64,000 nucleotides of DNA from Roseovarius sp. EL26 (GTDB taxonomy: Bacteria > Pseudomonadota > Alphaproteobacteria > Rhodobacterales > Rhodobacteraceae), in the NCBI RefSeq assembly GCF_900327775.1, contig NZ_OUMZ01000007.1, positions 1,785,606 to 1,849,605 on the forward strand, in the 5' to 3' direction. Each line of letters starts with the position of its first letter. The first letter of the stretch is position 1. The notes beneath the pieces were generated by a model that saw nothing but the letters and a program-made list of their open reading frames with translations, searched no databases and was not told the DNA's origin. Shown one piece after another: positions 45,206 through 54,091 of this stretch. A program made the translations under genes and the position numbers.

Positions 45206-46138
45206 TCACGGCAGCGGAATAAACTCCGCATCATCCCCCAGCGGCAGCTGAAACCGACCCTGCTCCCAATCTCCTTGCGCCCAAGCTTCTTTGGCTGCCT
45301 CAATCTTCTCGCGCGAGGAAGCCACAAAGTTCCACCAGATATGACGTGGGCCGTTCATTGTTTCACCACCCAACGCCATCAGCCGCGCACCTTGCTCGCC
45401 TGCTTTGATGGTGATCTCGTCACCGGGGCGAAAGACCATCATGCGGCCCGCCTCAAATGTGTCGCCGGCAACCTCAATATTACCAGTCATCACATAGATC
45501 CCACGATCCTCATGATCACTTGGCAATGGCAATGCCGCACCCGCCTCCAGCACCACATCGGCATAAAACATGTCCGTGAATGTATTCACTGGCGCAACCT
45601 CGCCCCAGCCGTGCCCCATAATCAGGCGCAGCGATTTGCCCTCGGCCTGCAAAAACGGCAGGGCCGCCTCGTCGTGGTGCTCAAAATTGGCACCACGTTC
45701 TTCGTCCTCTTCGGGCAGGGCAACCCATGTTTGCACGCCGAACAACTCGCTGCGCCCCTTGCGGGTCTCTTCACTGGTGCGCTCTGAATGGGTCACGCCA
45801 TTGCCGGCCACCATCCAGTTTACCTCACCGGGGTAAATCATCTGATGGGTGCCCAGACTATCGCGATGCTCAAACTCACCCTTATACAGATATGTCACCG
45901 TCCCCAGCCCAATATGCGGGTGCGGTCGCACATCGATCCCCTGCCCGGTCACAAACTCAGCCGGCCCCGCCTGATCAAAGAAAATAAACGGCCCAACCAT
46001 CTGCCGCTGCGGAGCCGGTAAGGCCCGGCGCACTTCAAAGCTGCCCAGATCCCGTGCACGCGGAATGATCACAGTTTCAATATCGTCCAACCGCCCCTGA
46101 TCGGGGTGTTGCGGCTCCAGCATCGGGTTCCAGCTCAT
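45206..46138 (-). CDS. pirin family protein
   Basis: Bicupin of 310 aa. N-terminal cupin with the iron-binding pattern DVRPHPHIGLGTVTYL, then HRDSLGTHQMIYPGE and GVTHSERTSEE; C-terminal cupin with PLPSDHEDRGIYVMTGNIEV. Bacterial pirins act as quercetinase or regulate pyruvate dehydrogenase; the exact role here is open. Upstream of the ECF sigma gene on the same strand with about 80 bases between, so it is likely a separate transcript. Confidence 0.9.
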   Translation of the reverse strand: MSWNPMLEPQHPDQGRLDDIETVIIPRARDLGSFEVRRALPAPQRQMVGPFIFFDQAGPAEFVTGQGIDVRPHPHIGLGTVTYLYKGEFEHRDSLGTHQMIYPGEVNWMVAGNGVTHSERTSEETRKGRSELFGVQTWVALPEEDEERGANFEHHDEAALPFLQAEGKSLRLIMGHGWGEVAPVNTFTDMFYADVVLEAGAALPLPSDHEDRGIYVMTGNIEVAGDTFEAGRMMVFRPGDEITIKAGEQGARLMALGGETMNGPRHIWWNFVASSREKIEAAKEAWAQGDWEQGRFQLPLGDDAEFIPLP

Positions 46139-46234
46139 GGATCAGGCTCCGTTAAAGGTCTCGTTGCCATCAACCTAACCCAAAATCGCACCACGGCTAT
46201 TAGATGCGGGCGCACAGCCCATGTGCGCCACACC

Positions 46235-46828
46235 TCAATGCAGCAGTAACTTCGCCGCAATTCCCCACATTGTCAGCCCCACAATCACATCCAATACCCG
46301 CCAGGCCGAGGGTTTGCGAAACAACGGATCAAGAATGCGGGCGCCATATCCCAATGAGAAAAAGAAAACAAAGCTGGCCGTCATCGCCCCCATCGCGAAC
46401 GACAGTTTGTCGGCGTATTGCGCGCTGATCGATCCAAGCAATACCACCGTATCCAGATAAACATGCGGGTTCAGCCAGGTCAGCGCCAGACAGGTCAGCA
46501 AAGCCGCCCGCAGGCTGCTGGTCCCCTTGCCCTTCTCCATCACCTCGCCGCCCTTCCAGGCTGATAGAAAATTGCGCAACCCGTACCAGATCAGAAACAC
46601 CGCCCCGCCATAACGCATCACGGTTTCCAACCATGGCACGGCCTCCGCCAGTGCACCAAAGCCCGCCACACCTGCAGCAATCAACAGCGCGTCTGAGACC
46701 GCACAAGTCAGGCAAACCGCAAACACATGTTCGCGCCGCAGCCCCTGCCGCAACACAAAGGCATTCTGCGCCCCAATCGCCAAAATCAATGAAAACCCTA
46801 GGGCAAAGCCCGCCAGTGCCGCCTGCAT
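46235..46828 (-). CDS. LysE/ArgO-family amino acid exporter
   Basis: Membrane protein of 197 aa with about six helices. Begins with FALGFSLILAIGAQNAFVLRQGL, the LysE/ArgO signature, and has LALTWLNPHVYLDTVVLLGS in the middle, most like ArgO and LysE proper rather than RhtB. It should export basic amino acids, probably arginine or lysine. GAGGAAG precedes the start; a GTG one codon upstream is possible. A divergent LysG/ArgP regulator is not present. Confidence 0.9.
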   Translation of the reverse strand: MQAALAGFALGFSLILAIGAQNAFVLRQGLRREHVFAVCLTCAVSDALLIAAGVAGFGALAEAVPWLETVMRYGGAVFLIWYGLRNFLSAWKGGEVMEKGKGTSSLRAALLTCLALTWLNPHVYLDTVVLLGSISAQYADKLSFAMGAMTASFVFFFSLGYGARILDPLFRKPSAWRVLDVIVGLTMWGIAAKLLLH

Positions 46829-46857
46829 CACTGCTTCCTCTTACCAATCAAGCCGTC

Positions 46858-47628
46858 TTAGCCCCAAAGTCCCCGGCGCACCAGATTGGCCCCCGCCAGC
46901 AGTAACACCAAAAACGTCAATCGACGAAACGTGACCTGATCTAACCGATCCTGAATACGAAATCCGATCCACATGCCCGCCATCGCAGGGGCAATCAGGA
47001 TCATCGAAAACGGGGCGGTTTCTCGGTTCAACACACCCGATGTCACATGCGCCACGACCAATGCCACAGCACCAAGCCCGTAAATTACGCCCTGAACTCG
47101 CATCTGCTCGGTCTTTTCGGTATCACGCGACGACAGCATCGCCACCGTTGGCGGCCCCCAGACGCCAGAGATCCCGCCAAAGAACCCGGCCACCGCACCG
47201 ATGGCCGCCTCAGCCCGCGCCCCTGCCCCCGCAGGCAAGCGCAAAGGGTAGCCCAACAAAGATGCCAATGCATAAAGCACAATCGGCGCGCCGATCCCCA
47301 GCAACAAGGCCTGACTGGGCACCGCCCGAACCACCTGCGCCGAGCCCAGCAGAAACACCAATCCGACCAACAAAAACACTCGGTATTTGCGCACAGATTC
47401 CCACGCTGCAGAAAACCCCTGCCGCAATGCTTGCCAGCCGTTGGTCAATAGCGTCGGCATGATCAGCCCCGCCAGCGCCAGATCGGGTGGCATCACCGTG
47501 CTCAGCCCCGAAATCAGCAACATGGGCATGCCAAAGCCAACGACCCCCTTGACCGTCCCGGCCAAGATGGCGATCAAACAACCAAAGCTCAAAATCCAGA
47601 GCGCATCAGCGCCAAACAACGTCTCCAT
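46858..47628 (-). CDS. TauE/SafE (TSUP) family membrane exporter
   Basis: Membrane protein of 256 aa with about eight helices in two halves. Seen: GTVKGVVGFGMPMLLI (first-half signature), PDLALAGLIMPTLLTNGWQA and GFFGGISGVWGPPTVAMLSS (second-half signature). TSUP proteins export sulfite, sulfoacetate or other organosulfur anions. It is near the SoxCD-like pair but on the opposite strand and not linked by an operon. Start at ATG 47628. The LysE gene follows 30 bases later on the same strand. Confidence 0.88.
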   Translation of the reverse strand: METLFGADALWILSFGCLIAILAGTVKGVVGFGMPMLLISGLSTVMPPDLALAGLIMPTLLTNGWQALRQGFSAAWESVRKYRVFLLVGLVFLLGSAQVVRAVPSQALLLGIGAPIVLYALASLLGYPLRLPAGAGARAEAAIGAVAGFFGGISGVWGPPTVAMLSSRDTEKTEQMRVQGVIYGLGAVALVVAHVTSGVLNRETAPFSMILIAPAMAGMWIGFRIQDRLDQVTFRRLTFLVLLLAGANLVRRGLWG

Positions 47629-47717
47629 GAGCCACACATAACAGGTTGCTTGTTGTGTGCAGCAAGATTTTCCGTCACGCAAGATTTGAACAAATCAACG
47701 CATCCACATGCATTATA

Positions 47718-47730
47718 GTTGCGCTGCAAC
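47718..47730. promoter_or_regulatory. 13-base palindrome upstream of mcd
   Basis: GTTGC-GCT-GCAAC is a perfect inverted repeat, followed directly by TGCAAAA. It lies about 57 bases before the mcd start. TTGC/GCAA half-sites recall short-chain acyl-CoA regulators of the RamB type; this is inference. Confidence 0.35.
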
Positions 47731-47786
47731 TGCAAAATAGATAGGACGTAATTGTAATTCACTTTCCGCCAAGACAGGACGCCACC

Positions 47787-49448
47787 ATGACTAAGCCGAT
47801 TGTTCTCGATAACCTGATTTCACTGGCCGAAGCCGCCGTGCCACCCGCTGAATCCGTACTCGATGCTGCAAAGCAGAAACTACGCGACTTGGTGACGATT
47901 GATGGCCGGGTTTCAGGTGCCGAAATGGAAGCCAACCAGAATGCCGCGCATGGGCTGTCCTGGCTGGCAACATATGTGGAAGCTCTGCGTCAGATGCGCA
48001 ACTGGGCGAAACGTCTGGATGCGGATGGAAAGTTTGGCGAAGTCGAGCAGCTGTTGCTTCAAATCGGTTTTGGCGAATACCTGCACCAGATCGCCGGCGG
48101 CATTCCGATGAACCAAACCGAGGTCGTGCGTCTGGCTGATTTGGGTCTGGGTTGGGATGTGCTTGGCGGCTTCCAATGTTCAGAAGTTCAAACACTGATG
48201 GCGCAGGGCAACTCCCAAGCGGCCCGCACCCGTCTGGTCGAGCTGATGCAGGAACGCAGCGCCGAAATCACCATCGGCGCTACCGGTCTGGAAGAAGAAC
48301 TCGAAATGATCCGCGAGCAGTTCCGCCGCTACGCCGTCGATAAGGTCATTCCAAACGCGCACAATTGGCACCTCAAGGACGAGCTGATCCCGATGGAGAT
48401 CATCGAGGAACTGGCCGAAATGGGCGTCTTTGGCCTGACCATCCCCGAGGATTTTGGCGGCTTGGGCCTGTCCAAGGCGTCCATGGTTGTAGTCTCCGAA
48501 GAACTCAGCCGCGGCTACATCGGTGTCGGCTCTCTGGGCACCCGGTCTGAAATTGCCGCTGAACTGATCCTCTGCGGCGGCACGAACGAGCAGAAAGCCA
48601 ACTGGCTGCCCAAACTGTCCAGCGGTGAAATTCTGCCAACAGCCGTCTTTACAGAACCGAACACCGGTTCCGACCTTGGCAGCCTGCGCACCCGTGCGGT
48701 CAAAGATGAAAACGGTGACTGGAAAATCACCGGCAACAAGACATGGATCACCCACGCCGCGCGTACCCATGTGATGACCCTGCTGGCGCGAACCAACCCC
48801 GACACTACCGATCACCGTGGCCTGTCGATGCTGCTGGCCGAAAAGACACCCGGCACGGATGAACACCCCTTCCCAACCGAAGGCATGACCGGCACCGAGA
48901 TCGAAGTTCTGGGTTATCGCGGCATGAAAGAATACGAGCTGGGTTTTGACAACTTCCACGTCAAAGGTGAAAACCTGCTGGGCGGCGAAGAAGGCAAAGG
49001 CTTCAAACAGCTGATGGAGACTTTTGAGTCCGCCCGCATCCAAACCGCCGCCCGCGCCATCGGCGTCGCACAATCGGCGCTGGATGTGGCGATGCAATAT
49101 GCCATCGACCGCAAGCAGTTTGGCAAATCCCTAATCGAGTTCCCGCGCGTCTCCGGTAAGCTGGCGATGATGGCGGTCGAGATCATGATCGCCCGTCAAC
49201 TGACCTATTTCAGCGCTTGGGAAAAAGACCATGGTCACCGCTGCGACCTTGAGGCTGGCATGGCCAAACTACTCGGCGCCCGCGTCGCTTGGGCTGCCGC
49301 CGACAACGGATTGCAGATTCACGGCGGCAACGGCTTTGCGACGGAATACACCATCAGCCGCATCCTGTGCGACGCCCGCATCCTGAACATCTTTGAGGGC
49401 GCTGCCGAAATTCAGGCGCAAGTGATTGCAAGGCGGCTTTTAGGTTAA
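47787..49448 (+). CDS. mcd: (2S)-methylsuccinyl-CoA dehydrogenase type acyl-CoA dehydrogenase
   Basis: Flavoprotein of 553 aa oxidising methylsuccinyl-CoA to mesaconyl-CoA in the ethylmalonyl-CoA pathway of acetate assimilation. The C-terminal 385 residues are an acyl-CoA dehydrogenase: AVFTEPNTGSDLGSLRTRAV (FAD/substrate), WITHAARTHVM, ARAIGVAQSALDVAMQYAID and NIFEGAAEIQAQVIA with the family's glutamate. The first about 165 residues are an extra helical domain, which Mcd has and ordinary acyl-CoA dehydrogenases lack; length equals known Mcd. Other pathway genes (ccr, ecm) are not in the window. Confidence 0.8.
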   Translation: MTKPIVLDNLISLAEAAVPPAESVLDAAKQKLRDLVTIDGRVSGAEMEANQNAAHGLSWLATYVEALRQMRNWAKRLDADGKFGEVEQLLLQIGFGEYLHQIAGGIPMNQTEVVRLADLGLGWDVLGGFQCSEVQTLMAQGNSQAARTRLVELMQERSAEITIGATGLEEELEMIREQFRRYAVDKVIPNAHNWHLKDELIPMEIIEELAEMGVFGLTIPEDFGGLGLSKASMVVVSEELSRGYIGVGSLGTRSEIAAELILCGGTNEQKANWLPKLSSGEILPTAVFTEPNTGSDLGSLRTRAVKDENGDWKITGNKTWITHAARTHVMTLLARTNPDTTDHRGLSMLLAEKTPGTDEHPFPTEGMTGTEIEVLGYRGMKEYELGFDNFHVKGENLLGGEEGKGFKQLMETFESARIQTAARAIGVAQSALDVAMQYAIDRKQFGKSLIEFPRVSGKLAMMAVEIMIARQLTYFSAWEKDHGHRCDLEAGMAKLLGARVAWAAADNGLQIHGGNGFATEYTISRILCDARILNIFEGAAEIQAQVIARRLLG

Positions 49449-49540
49449 CACTACGTCGTGTTACAACTGTGCCATAATGGCAGATGGGGAAAGCCCCGCA
49501 AGACGCCTCACGTATGGCACGACCCGGCTTGACGAAAGAA

Positions 49541-49562
49541 TTAGCCCCGCTACGGGGTCTAA
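49541..49562 (-). terminator. terminator after the two small unknown genes
   Basis: TTAGCCCCG / CGGGGTCTAA (49541-49549, 49554-49562) with a short loop; on the minus strand followed by TTCTTTC. It includes the TAG stop codon of the 60-aa gene (49559-49561). Confidence 0.6.
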
Positions 49563-49741
49563 TCACATCGCACGCCCGCTTCTACGATCTCAAATCCTGC
49601 GATTTCAAACTCATATAGCTCGCTGTTGTCTGGTCGCATAGCGCGCGCAATCAGTTTGCCATCATCAGAATGATACACTGCATGTGCCGTATGTAGTGCG
49701 CGGTAACAATGGTCACCATTCAGATAATAATATTTAATCAC
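49559..49741 (-). CDS. unknown 60-aa protein, partner of the WYL regulator locus
   Basis: Starts at GTG 49741 (VIKYYYLNGDHCYRALHTA) right after the stop of the preceding gene; AGGAG lies seven bases upstream inside that gene. Middle HAVYHSDDGKLIARAMRPDNS and end YEFEIAGFEIVEAG look like a compact beta-rich domain. No family recognised. Its stop codon lies inside a terminator hairpin. It forms a two-gene operon with the 90-aa gene and is divergent from a WYL-type regulator with a palindromic operator between. Confidence 0.6.
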   Translation of the reverse strand: MIKYYYLNGDHCYRALHTAHAVYHSDDGKLIARAMRPDNSELYEFEIAGFEIVEAGVRCD

Positions 49742-49742
49742 C

Positions 49743-50015
49743 TTATACTCCTGCTTTGATTGGGCAATCCGCGACCATCGTGGCACCAACCTCATAACCT
49801 TGCTTATGGGTGGTTGTGGTCGAGTTGACCTGTGGTTGCGCGGCTTCCATCCCAACCGCAGATATCGATGCCGTGCGTTGGTAGCGCCCATAGCTAAGGG
49901 GATGCACCTTCAACACGGCATCCAATATTCGATCAGTGTCTTCAGTTAGAGTTTTAATTTCGAGTGCCCAGATAGCTTCAAATGTCCCTGAACTGGCCTT
50001 GTAATCATGAAGCAT
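49743..50015 (-). CDS. unknown 90-aa protein, first gene of the WYL-regulated pair
   Basis: Soluble protein of 90 aa: FEAIWALEIKTLTEDTDRIL, then DAVLKVHPLSYGRYQRTASI and AVGMEAAQPQVNSTTTTHKQ. The pattern alpha-beta with GRYQRTASIS recalls small CutA1/NIF3-insert folds only faintly, so I assign no function. Begins about 98 bases from the start of the divergent WYL regulator gene, with the operator between. Translation of the 60-aa gene starts directly at its end. Confidence 0.6.
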   Translation of the reverse strand: MLHDYKASSGTFEAIWALEIKTLTEDTDRILDAVLKVHPLSYGRYQRTASISAVGMEAAQPQVNSTTTTHKQGYEVGATMVADCPIKAGV

Positions 50016-50067
50016 TACGGTGTCCTTATTGAGCGATATATTGGCGATTTTTGTCGTTCTATAAAAT

Positions 50068-50095
50068 CACTACTGACAACATGGTGTCAGTAGTG
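50068..50095. promoter_or_regulatory. perfect 11-base inverted repeat, likely operator of the WYL regulator
   Basis: CACTACTGACA (50068-50078) and TGTCAGTAGTG (50085-50095) are exact reverse complements with a six-base spacer. It lies 18 bases before the regulator's ATG and 53 bases before the divergent gene, so one site could control both promoters. Confidence 0.7.
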
Positions 50096-50112
50096 TTCTA
50101 CTACATTGCAAT

Positions 50113-50787
50113 ATGCCCAGATCGACTCGCTTGTTTGAAATTATCCAGCTATTGCGGCGCGCCAACACGCCCATGACAGCGCAACAAATTAGCCACGAGC
50201 TGGAAGTTACAAAACGTACCATATACCGGGATATGGCCGCACTACAGGCAATGCGTCTGCCAATCGAAGGTGAAGCGGGCATTGGGTATGTAATGCGCGC
50301 AGGCTTTGACTTGCCACCGCTGATGTTCACTCAGGATGAAATCGAAGCCATTGCTGTGGGGCTCGCACTCTTGGGTCGTATTGGCGATCCGGGGCTTGAG
50401 CGCTCTGCCAACAGCGTAACGGCCAAGATTTCAGATGTATTACCCCAAGACTTGAAGCGTAGGACCCCGCTACATGTCTCGAAATGGAATGCGATACCGA
50501 CGCCCAGCATTGAGGCACGCACATTGCGCCACTTCATACGAGAGGCAACCGAGCTAAAGATAACGTATCTAGACCTACAAGACCAACGTACCGAGCGTGA
50601 GATCAAACCTCTTGCGCTTGTCTACTATATCGATGCAGTACTCCTTGCGGCATGGTGTGAGCTACGCCAACACTTCCGACATTTCAGAATTGATCGTATT
50701 GAGCAATGCACACCAACTGGGTCACATTTTCCAGAACTCAGTGATCGGTTGATTGAGAAATGGGAGAGTTCACACGATTTGCCGTGA
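50113..50787 (+). CDS. WYL-domain transcriptional regulator (YafY type)
   Basis: Regulator of 224 aa. N-terminal winged helix: RLFEIIQLLRRANTPMTAQQ, then ISHELEVTKRTIYRDMAALQ (25-44); C-terminal WYL domain from about 145 with IKPLALVYYIDAVLLAAWCE and LRQHFRHFRIDRIEQC. Such proteins sense a ligand through the WYL domain; in some phage-defence and stress systems single-stranded nucleic acid has been proposed. It is divergent from two small unknown genes with a perfect inverted repeat between them, the most likely target. Confidence 0.9.
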   Translation: MPRSTRLFEIIQLLRRANTPMTAQQISHELEVTKRTIYRDMAALQAMRLPIEGEAGIGYVMRAGFDLPPLMFTQDEIEAIAVGLALLGRIGDPGLERSANSVTAKISDVLPQDLKRRTPLHVSKWNAIPTPSIEARTLRHFIREATELKITYLDLQDQRTEREIKPLALVYYIDAVLLAAWCELRQHFRHFRIDRIEQCTPTGSHFPELSDRLIEKWESSHDLP

Positions 50788-51033
50788 TACATGATTTCAT
50801 CGACGGGTGGTATCTAACGCGCACATTGCACCTTGAACACAAAAGATACACGACAAAATCAGCCATTCAATCTGGCGCAAACAATCGCCCGCCGTCTGCT
50901 TGGCTAATTTGTTGCCTCAACCCTGCGAGCTGACAAAGCTTCCGGGTTCGCTTTACTAAACTAGAAGCCTTACCTTTACACCAAAGACAAAAGCCTCACG
51001 TTTTAGATGGTGAACACCGCTTTGATAACGCGA

Positions 51034-52173
51034 TCAAACCTCAAGGATCTTGGAATTAAACAACGTCACTTCTGTATCTACAGCGTGGTCCATATCATCG
51101 ATGATCACCACCAACCCCTGAAAGACAAAGATCACCATCAACTGTACAAAAACACCTGTCAGCCCTGGGGCCGCTAACAGGACCAGAACGAAATACAGTT
51201 GTGCGATCCGGTTGAGCCATTTGTAAAACACCGGGTGAAACTCGATTTGTGTCTTGGTAAGAAACTGGCTTACCCTTGCCACAAGATTGTTGTGAAACGG
51301 CACATCAAGCGAAGGCCTGTCGATAATTTGTGCCCTAACGTCTGACAACAACACCCGCGTTCTGCTCTTCATTTCGGGGTAGCTGACCTCTTCATTCAAA
51401 AACTGGTCAATGCTGTCTCTCCACACTTGCGAGCCTTTCCAAGTATTGTCAGGTTTAAGGCGCTCAATATCTGCCTCGATCGCATCCAATGCATCCAGAG
51501 CTAATCTGTGCAGTTCAGAAATTTCAATTTGTTTGCGCTTGGCAATTCCAAAGGTAATGGCCAGTGCAATACCAAAAACCGAACCAACGGCCGTAACTGC
51601 TATCATCAAAATATTTCGATCAAAATAATCCTCAATACTGACACCGAACACTTCGGTGAGTTCTAACAAAAACACCCGCAGCCCAAGGTGCAACGCCATG
51701 ACGCCAAACACTAAAGTCAGTACTGAGGCACCAAAAATGTCTACAACCGCATTCTGCATTCGCAACAGTTTCAGGATACGCGATAACCGCATCAGGCGAA
51801 GCAACGCTAGATATTCAAACCCATTGTCCGTAATCAACCCAGTGTATTGCAGCACCACAATCACCGAAGGTAGAATTGCCAGAAAGTCAATCGCAAGAAA
51901 CAAAATCTCTCGCTTGTCTTTTTTCGCCACCAACAATCTGAGCAGAAAGTCAGCGGAAAATACCACAAGAATAAACAGTTCAATCGCCAACAATCGCAAA
52001 CTGCCCATCGGCAATGCCAGCGGGAATTCATCCTGAATGAACAGATAAAATACCGACAGTATGATCGTAACGATCAATGTCGCCATATAGCGCCGCCCCC
52101 AGACGGTCACAGGCTGCGATAGCTCCCGTTGAAGCTCCATAATACGCGCCTTGGCCAATTTACTCTTTATCAT
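51034..52173 (-). CDS. voltage-sensor-like membrane protein with a second membrane module
   Basis: Membrane protein of 379 aa. Helices at about 30-47, 58-82, 90-109 and 119-138 form an S1-S4 unit; the fourth, LLRLMRLSRILKLLR, has positive charges at every third residue (126, 129, 132, 135, 138), the hallmark of a voltage sensor. Two more helices follow (about 148-170, 187-211), but no potassium filter (T-V-G-Y-G) lies between them. After a cytosolic coiled part (215-310) two helices close the protein (about 318-352), like the DUF4239 family. Possible channel for other ions or a sensor; not known. Confidence 0.65.
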   Translation of the reverse strand: MIKSKLAKARIMELQRELSQPVTVWGRRYMATLIVTIILSVFYLFIQDEFPLALPMGSLRLLAIELFILVVFSADFLLRLLVAKKDKREILFLAIDFLAILPSVIVVLQYTGLITDNGFEYLALLRLMRLSRILKLLRMQNAVVDIFGASVLTLVFGVMALHLGLRVFLLELTEVFGVSIEDYFDRNILMIAVTAVGSVFGIALAITFGIAKRKQIEISELHRLALDALDAIEADIERLKPDNTWKGSQVWRDSIDQFLNEEVSYPEMKSRTRVLLSDVRAQIIDRPSLDVPFHNNLVARVSQFLTKTQIEFHPVFYKWLNRIAQLYFVLVLLAAPGLTGVFVQLMVIFVFQGLVVIIDDMDHAVDTEVTLFNSKILEV

Positions 52174-52266
52174 CACCGCTATTTACATCTCTCACGTCAT
52201 GATATTGCCAGCCTACCAGCCCCCACGCATCTTACCAACAAAAGCAGTGACCTATGAGCATTAGGT

Positions 52267-53229
52267 TTAGTCTGGCTGGAAAAGTTGCCCAGAAATCACC
52301 AGACGGATCGTATGGAATGCCAGAAAGCTAATAATCACACAAAGCGCAAAAAGCAGCCCCAATCCGATCACCTGATGCGGAATAGAGTCGGTTGCTGCTG
52401 CGTAGGTAAAGCTGGCGCTGGTTGCAGCAGCAATCGGGAACGACAGCGCCCAGAACGTCAGAGCAAAGGGCAGTTTCAACATGCGCGGTAATTGCATCGC
52501 CACGATCAGCACAAACAGATAGGTCACGTTCAACAAGATATGGGCAAAGGCGTCAACGCGGCCCATCAACCCGACCCACGCCAGAAAGATCAGAGCGGGT
52601 GGCGCAATCAACACTACCAGTGTGGGCTGCAGTCGCTCTGGCAGTGGGTCGTGAAAAATCAATCGATTCATCACCAATGACACAAGGATCAGCCAAAACA
52701 TCAGCCCGGCAGAGATGAAAAACCAGCTGATCTCTATATAGCCCAATGGCACCCCGGCAAAGCTCACGATAACATTGCCCACGGTTGGAATAAACCACGC
52801 GGGGTTCAGATGCCCATGTTGAAACGCCCTTGCACTGATCCAGCCCGAGACCACGGCCAACGTCAGCACGCCTTGCAGCACCATGCCTGCCAACCACATC
52901 AGATGTGCCAGCCCGGCCCAGCTGTCCAGCATCAGCGCCGACAGCAACAAAAGCGAGATCGACATAGACGGGAACAGCGCCAGTTGCACCGGGTGGTTCC
53001 ATTCATCCGCAACAGAACGCACGCAACTAGCCAACTTGATCAGGTAGAGCACCAAAAAGCTAAAGAACAATACCAACGTTAGCCCAAACACAGCCGTGGA
53101 CAACACCCCGGTCAAACCCAGTACCGGTTCGGCCGCGCGCAATGCCATTGCCAATCCACTTAATCCCATGGTGATGGTGAACATCGCGATGGGGAAGTGT
53201 TCCAACCATTTCAAACGTTGCAGTGTCAT
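52267..53229 (-). CDS. TDT/SLAC1-family anion channel or transporter
   Basis: Membrane protein of 320 aa with ten helices, the size of the tellurite-resistance/dicarboxylate transporter family. Seen: N-terminal LEHFPIAMFTITMGLSGLAM, with the family's conserved start, and NPAWFIPTVGNVIVSFAGVP in the middle; both recur in TehA/SLAC1 proteins. Substrates of the family are small anions, sulfite, malate or tellurite-related; the true one cannot be told. Same strand as the voltage-sensor-like gene, 90 bases upstream of it. Confidence 0.85.
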   Translation of the reverse strand: MTLQRLKWLEHFPIAMFTITMGLSGLAMALRAAEPVLGLTGVLSTAVFGLTLVLFFSFLVLYLIKLASCVRSVADEWNHPVQLALFPSMSISLLLLSALMLDSWAGLAHLMWLAGMVLQGVLTLAVVSGWISARAFQHGHLNPAWFIPTVGNVIVSFAGVPLGYIEISWFFISAGLMFWLILVSLVMNRLIFHDPLPERLQPTLVVLIAPPALIFLAWVGLMGRVDAFAHILLNVTYLFVLIVAMQLPRMLKLPFALTFWALSFPIAAATSASFTYAAATDSIPHQVIGLGLLFALCVIISFLAFHTIRLVISGQLFQPD

Positions 53230-53254
53230 TGAATTTTGTGCCCCAAACTCATTC

Positions 53255-53953
53255 TCATTCTGCAGCGATTTCCAACGCGATAGGCTCCAATCCGGTGATC
53301 ATCCCATGCAATGTACTACCCGGCACCACAGGCCCGACACCCGCAGGTGTTCCGGTGTAAATCAGGTCTCCCGGCCCAAGATGATAATAACCCGAGAGAT
53401 GCGCAATGATCTCTGGAACTGACCAGACCATATCACTCAGTTTGGCTTGCTGAGAGACCTGCCCGTTATGCCTCAACGTGATGGATTGATCGGCAATTGT
53501 TCCAAAGCTGGCCACCGGCGTGATCGGTGCGATCACGGCTGCATTCTCAAAGTCCTTACCCAGATCCCAAGGGCGGCGTTTTTCCTTACCTGCGGTCTGC
53601 AAATCTCGGCGGGTCAAGTCAATGCCACAGGCATAACCATAGACCACATCCATCGCCTGATCTGCTGTGACCTGAAACGCTGCTGAACCAATTGTCACAA
53701 CAAACTCCATCTCATAGTGACAATCCTGAGTACCAAGCGGATAGGCGATCTCTGCGCCAGTATGGCAAATATTTGAGGGTGATTTTGTAAAGTAAAATGG
53801 TGCCTCGCGGTCCACCTCGTTGCCCATTTCCGCCGCATGGGCCACGTAGTTGCGCCCAACACAGAAAATACGCCTGACCGGATAGCTCAGATCCTCACCT
53901 ACGATTGGGACCTCAGGGGCGAGTGGTAAGGGGAACAGCGTGGCGGCAGTCAT
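53255..53953 (-). CDS. fumarylacetoacetate hydrolase family protein
   Basis: Second FAH-superfamily member in the window, 232 aa and clearly different from the one at 24628. Seen: RIFCVGRNYVAHAAEMGNEV, DCHYEMEFVVTIG with metal-binding glutamates, YACGIDLTRRDLQ and GPGDLIYTGTPAGVGPV. The short form resembles acylpyruvases/fumarylpyruvate hydrolases (YcgM/FAHD1 group), so acylpyruvate cleavage or oxaloacetate decarboxylation is likely. AGGAGA precedes ATG 53953. Follows nothing on the left; the anion channel gene is 26 bases downstream, so they may be co-transcribed. Confidence 0.88.
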   Translation of the reverse strand: MTAATLFPLPLAPEVPIVGEDLSYPVRRIFCVGRNYVAHAAEMGNEVDREAPFYFTKSPSNICHTGAEIAYPLGTQDCHYEMEFVVTIGSAAFQVTADQAMDVVYGYACGIDLTRRDLQTAGKEKRRPWDLGKDFENAAVIAPITPVASFGTIADQSITLRHNGQVSQQAKLSDMVWSVPEIIAHLSGYYHLGPGDLIYTGTPAGVGPVVPGSTLHGMITGLEPIALEIAAE

Positions 53954-54091
53954 GATCAGGTCTCCTGCAATTGGCACCTGCCCCGGTTATGCGGCGCTCT
54001 CCGCCGGTTGTCAAAACAGATCACCCCGCCATTGGCGTAAACACGAACTTGTGCGAAGAGAGGGCAACGCCCGTCACACTCAAGGCTATCA

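Noticed and set aside
48180..49097. 305-codon minus-strand frame
   Set aside because: Antisense to mcd; Phe/Gln/Asp-rich mirror of codon use in the real gene.
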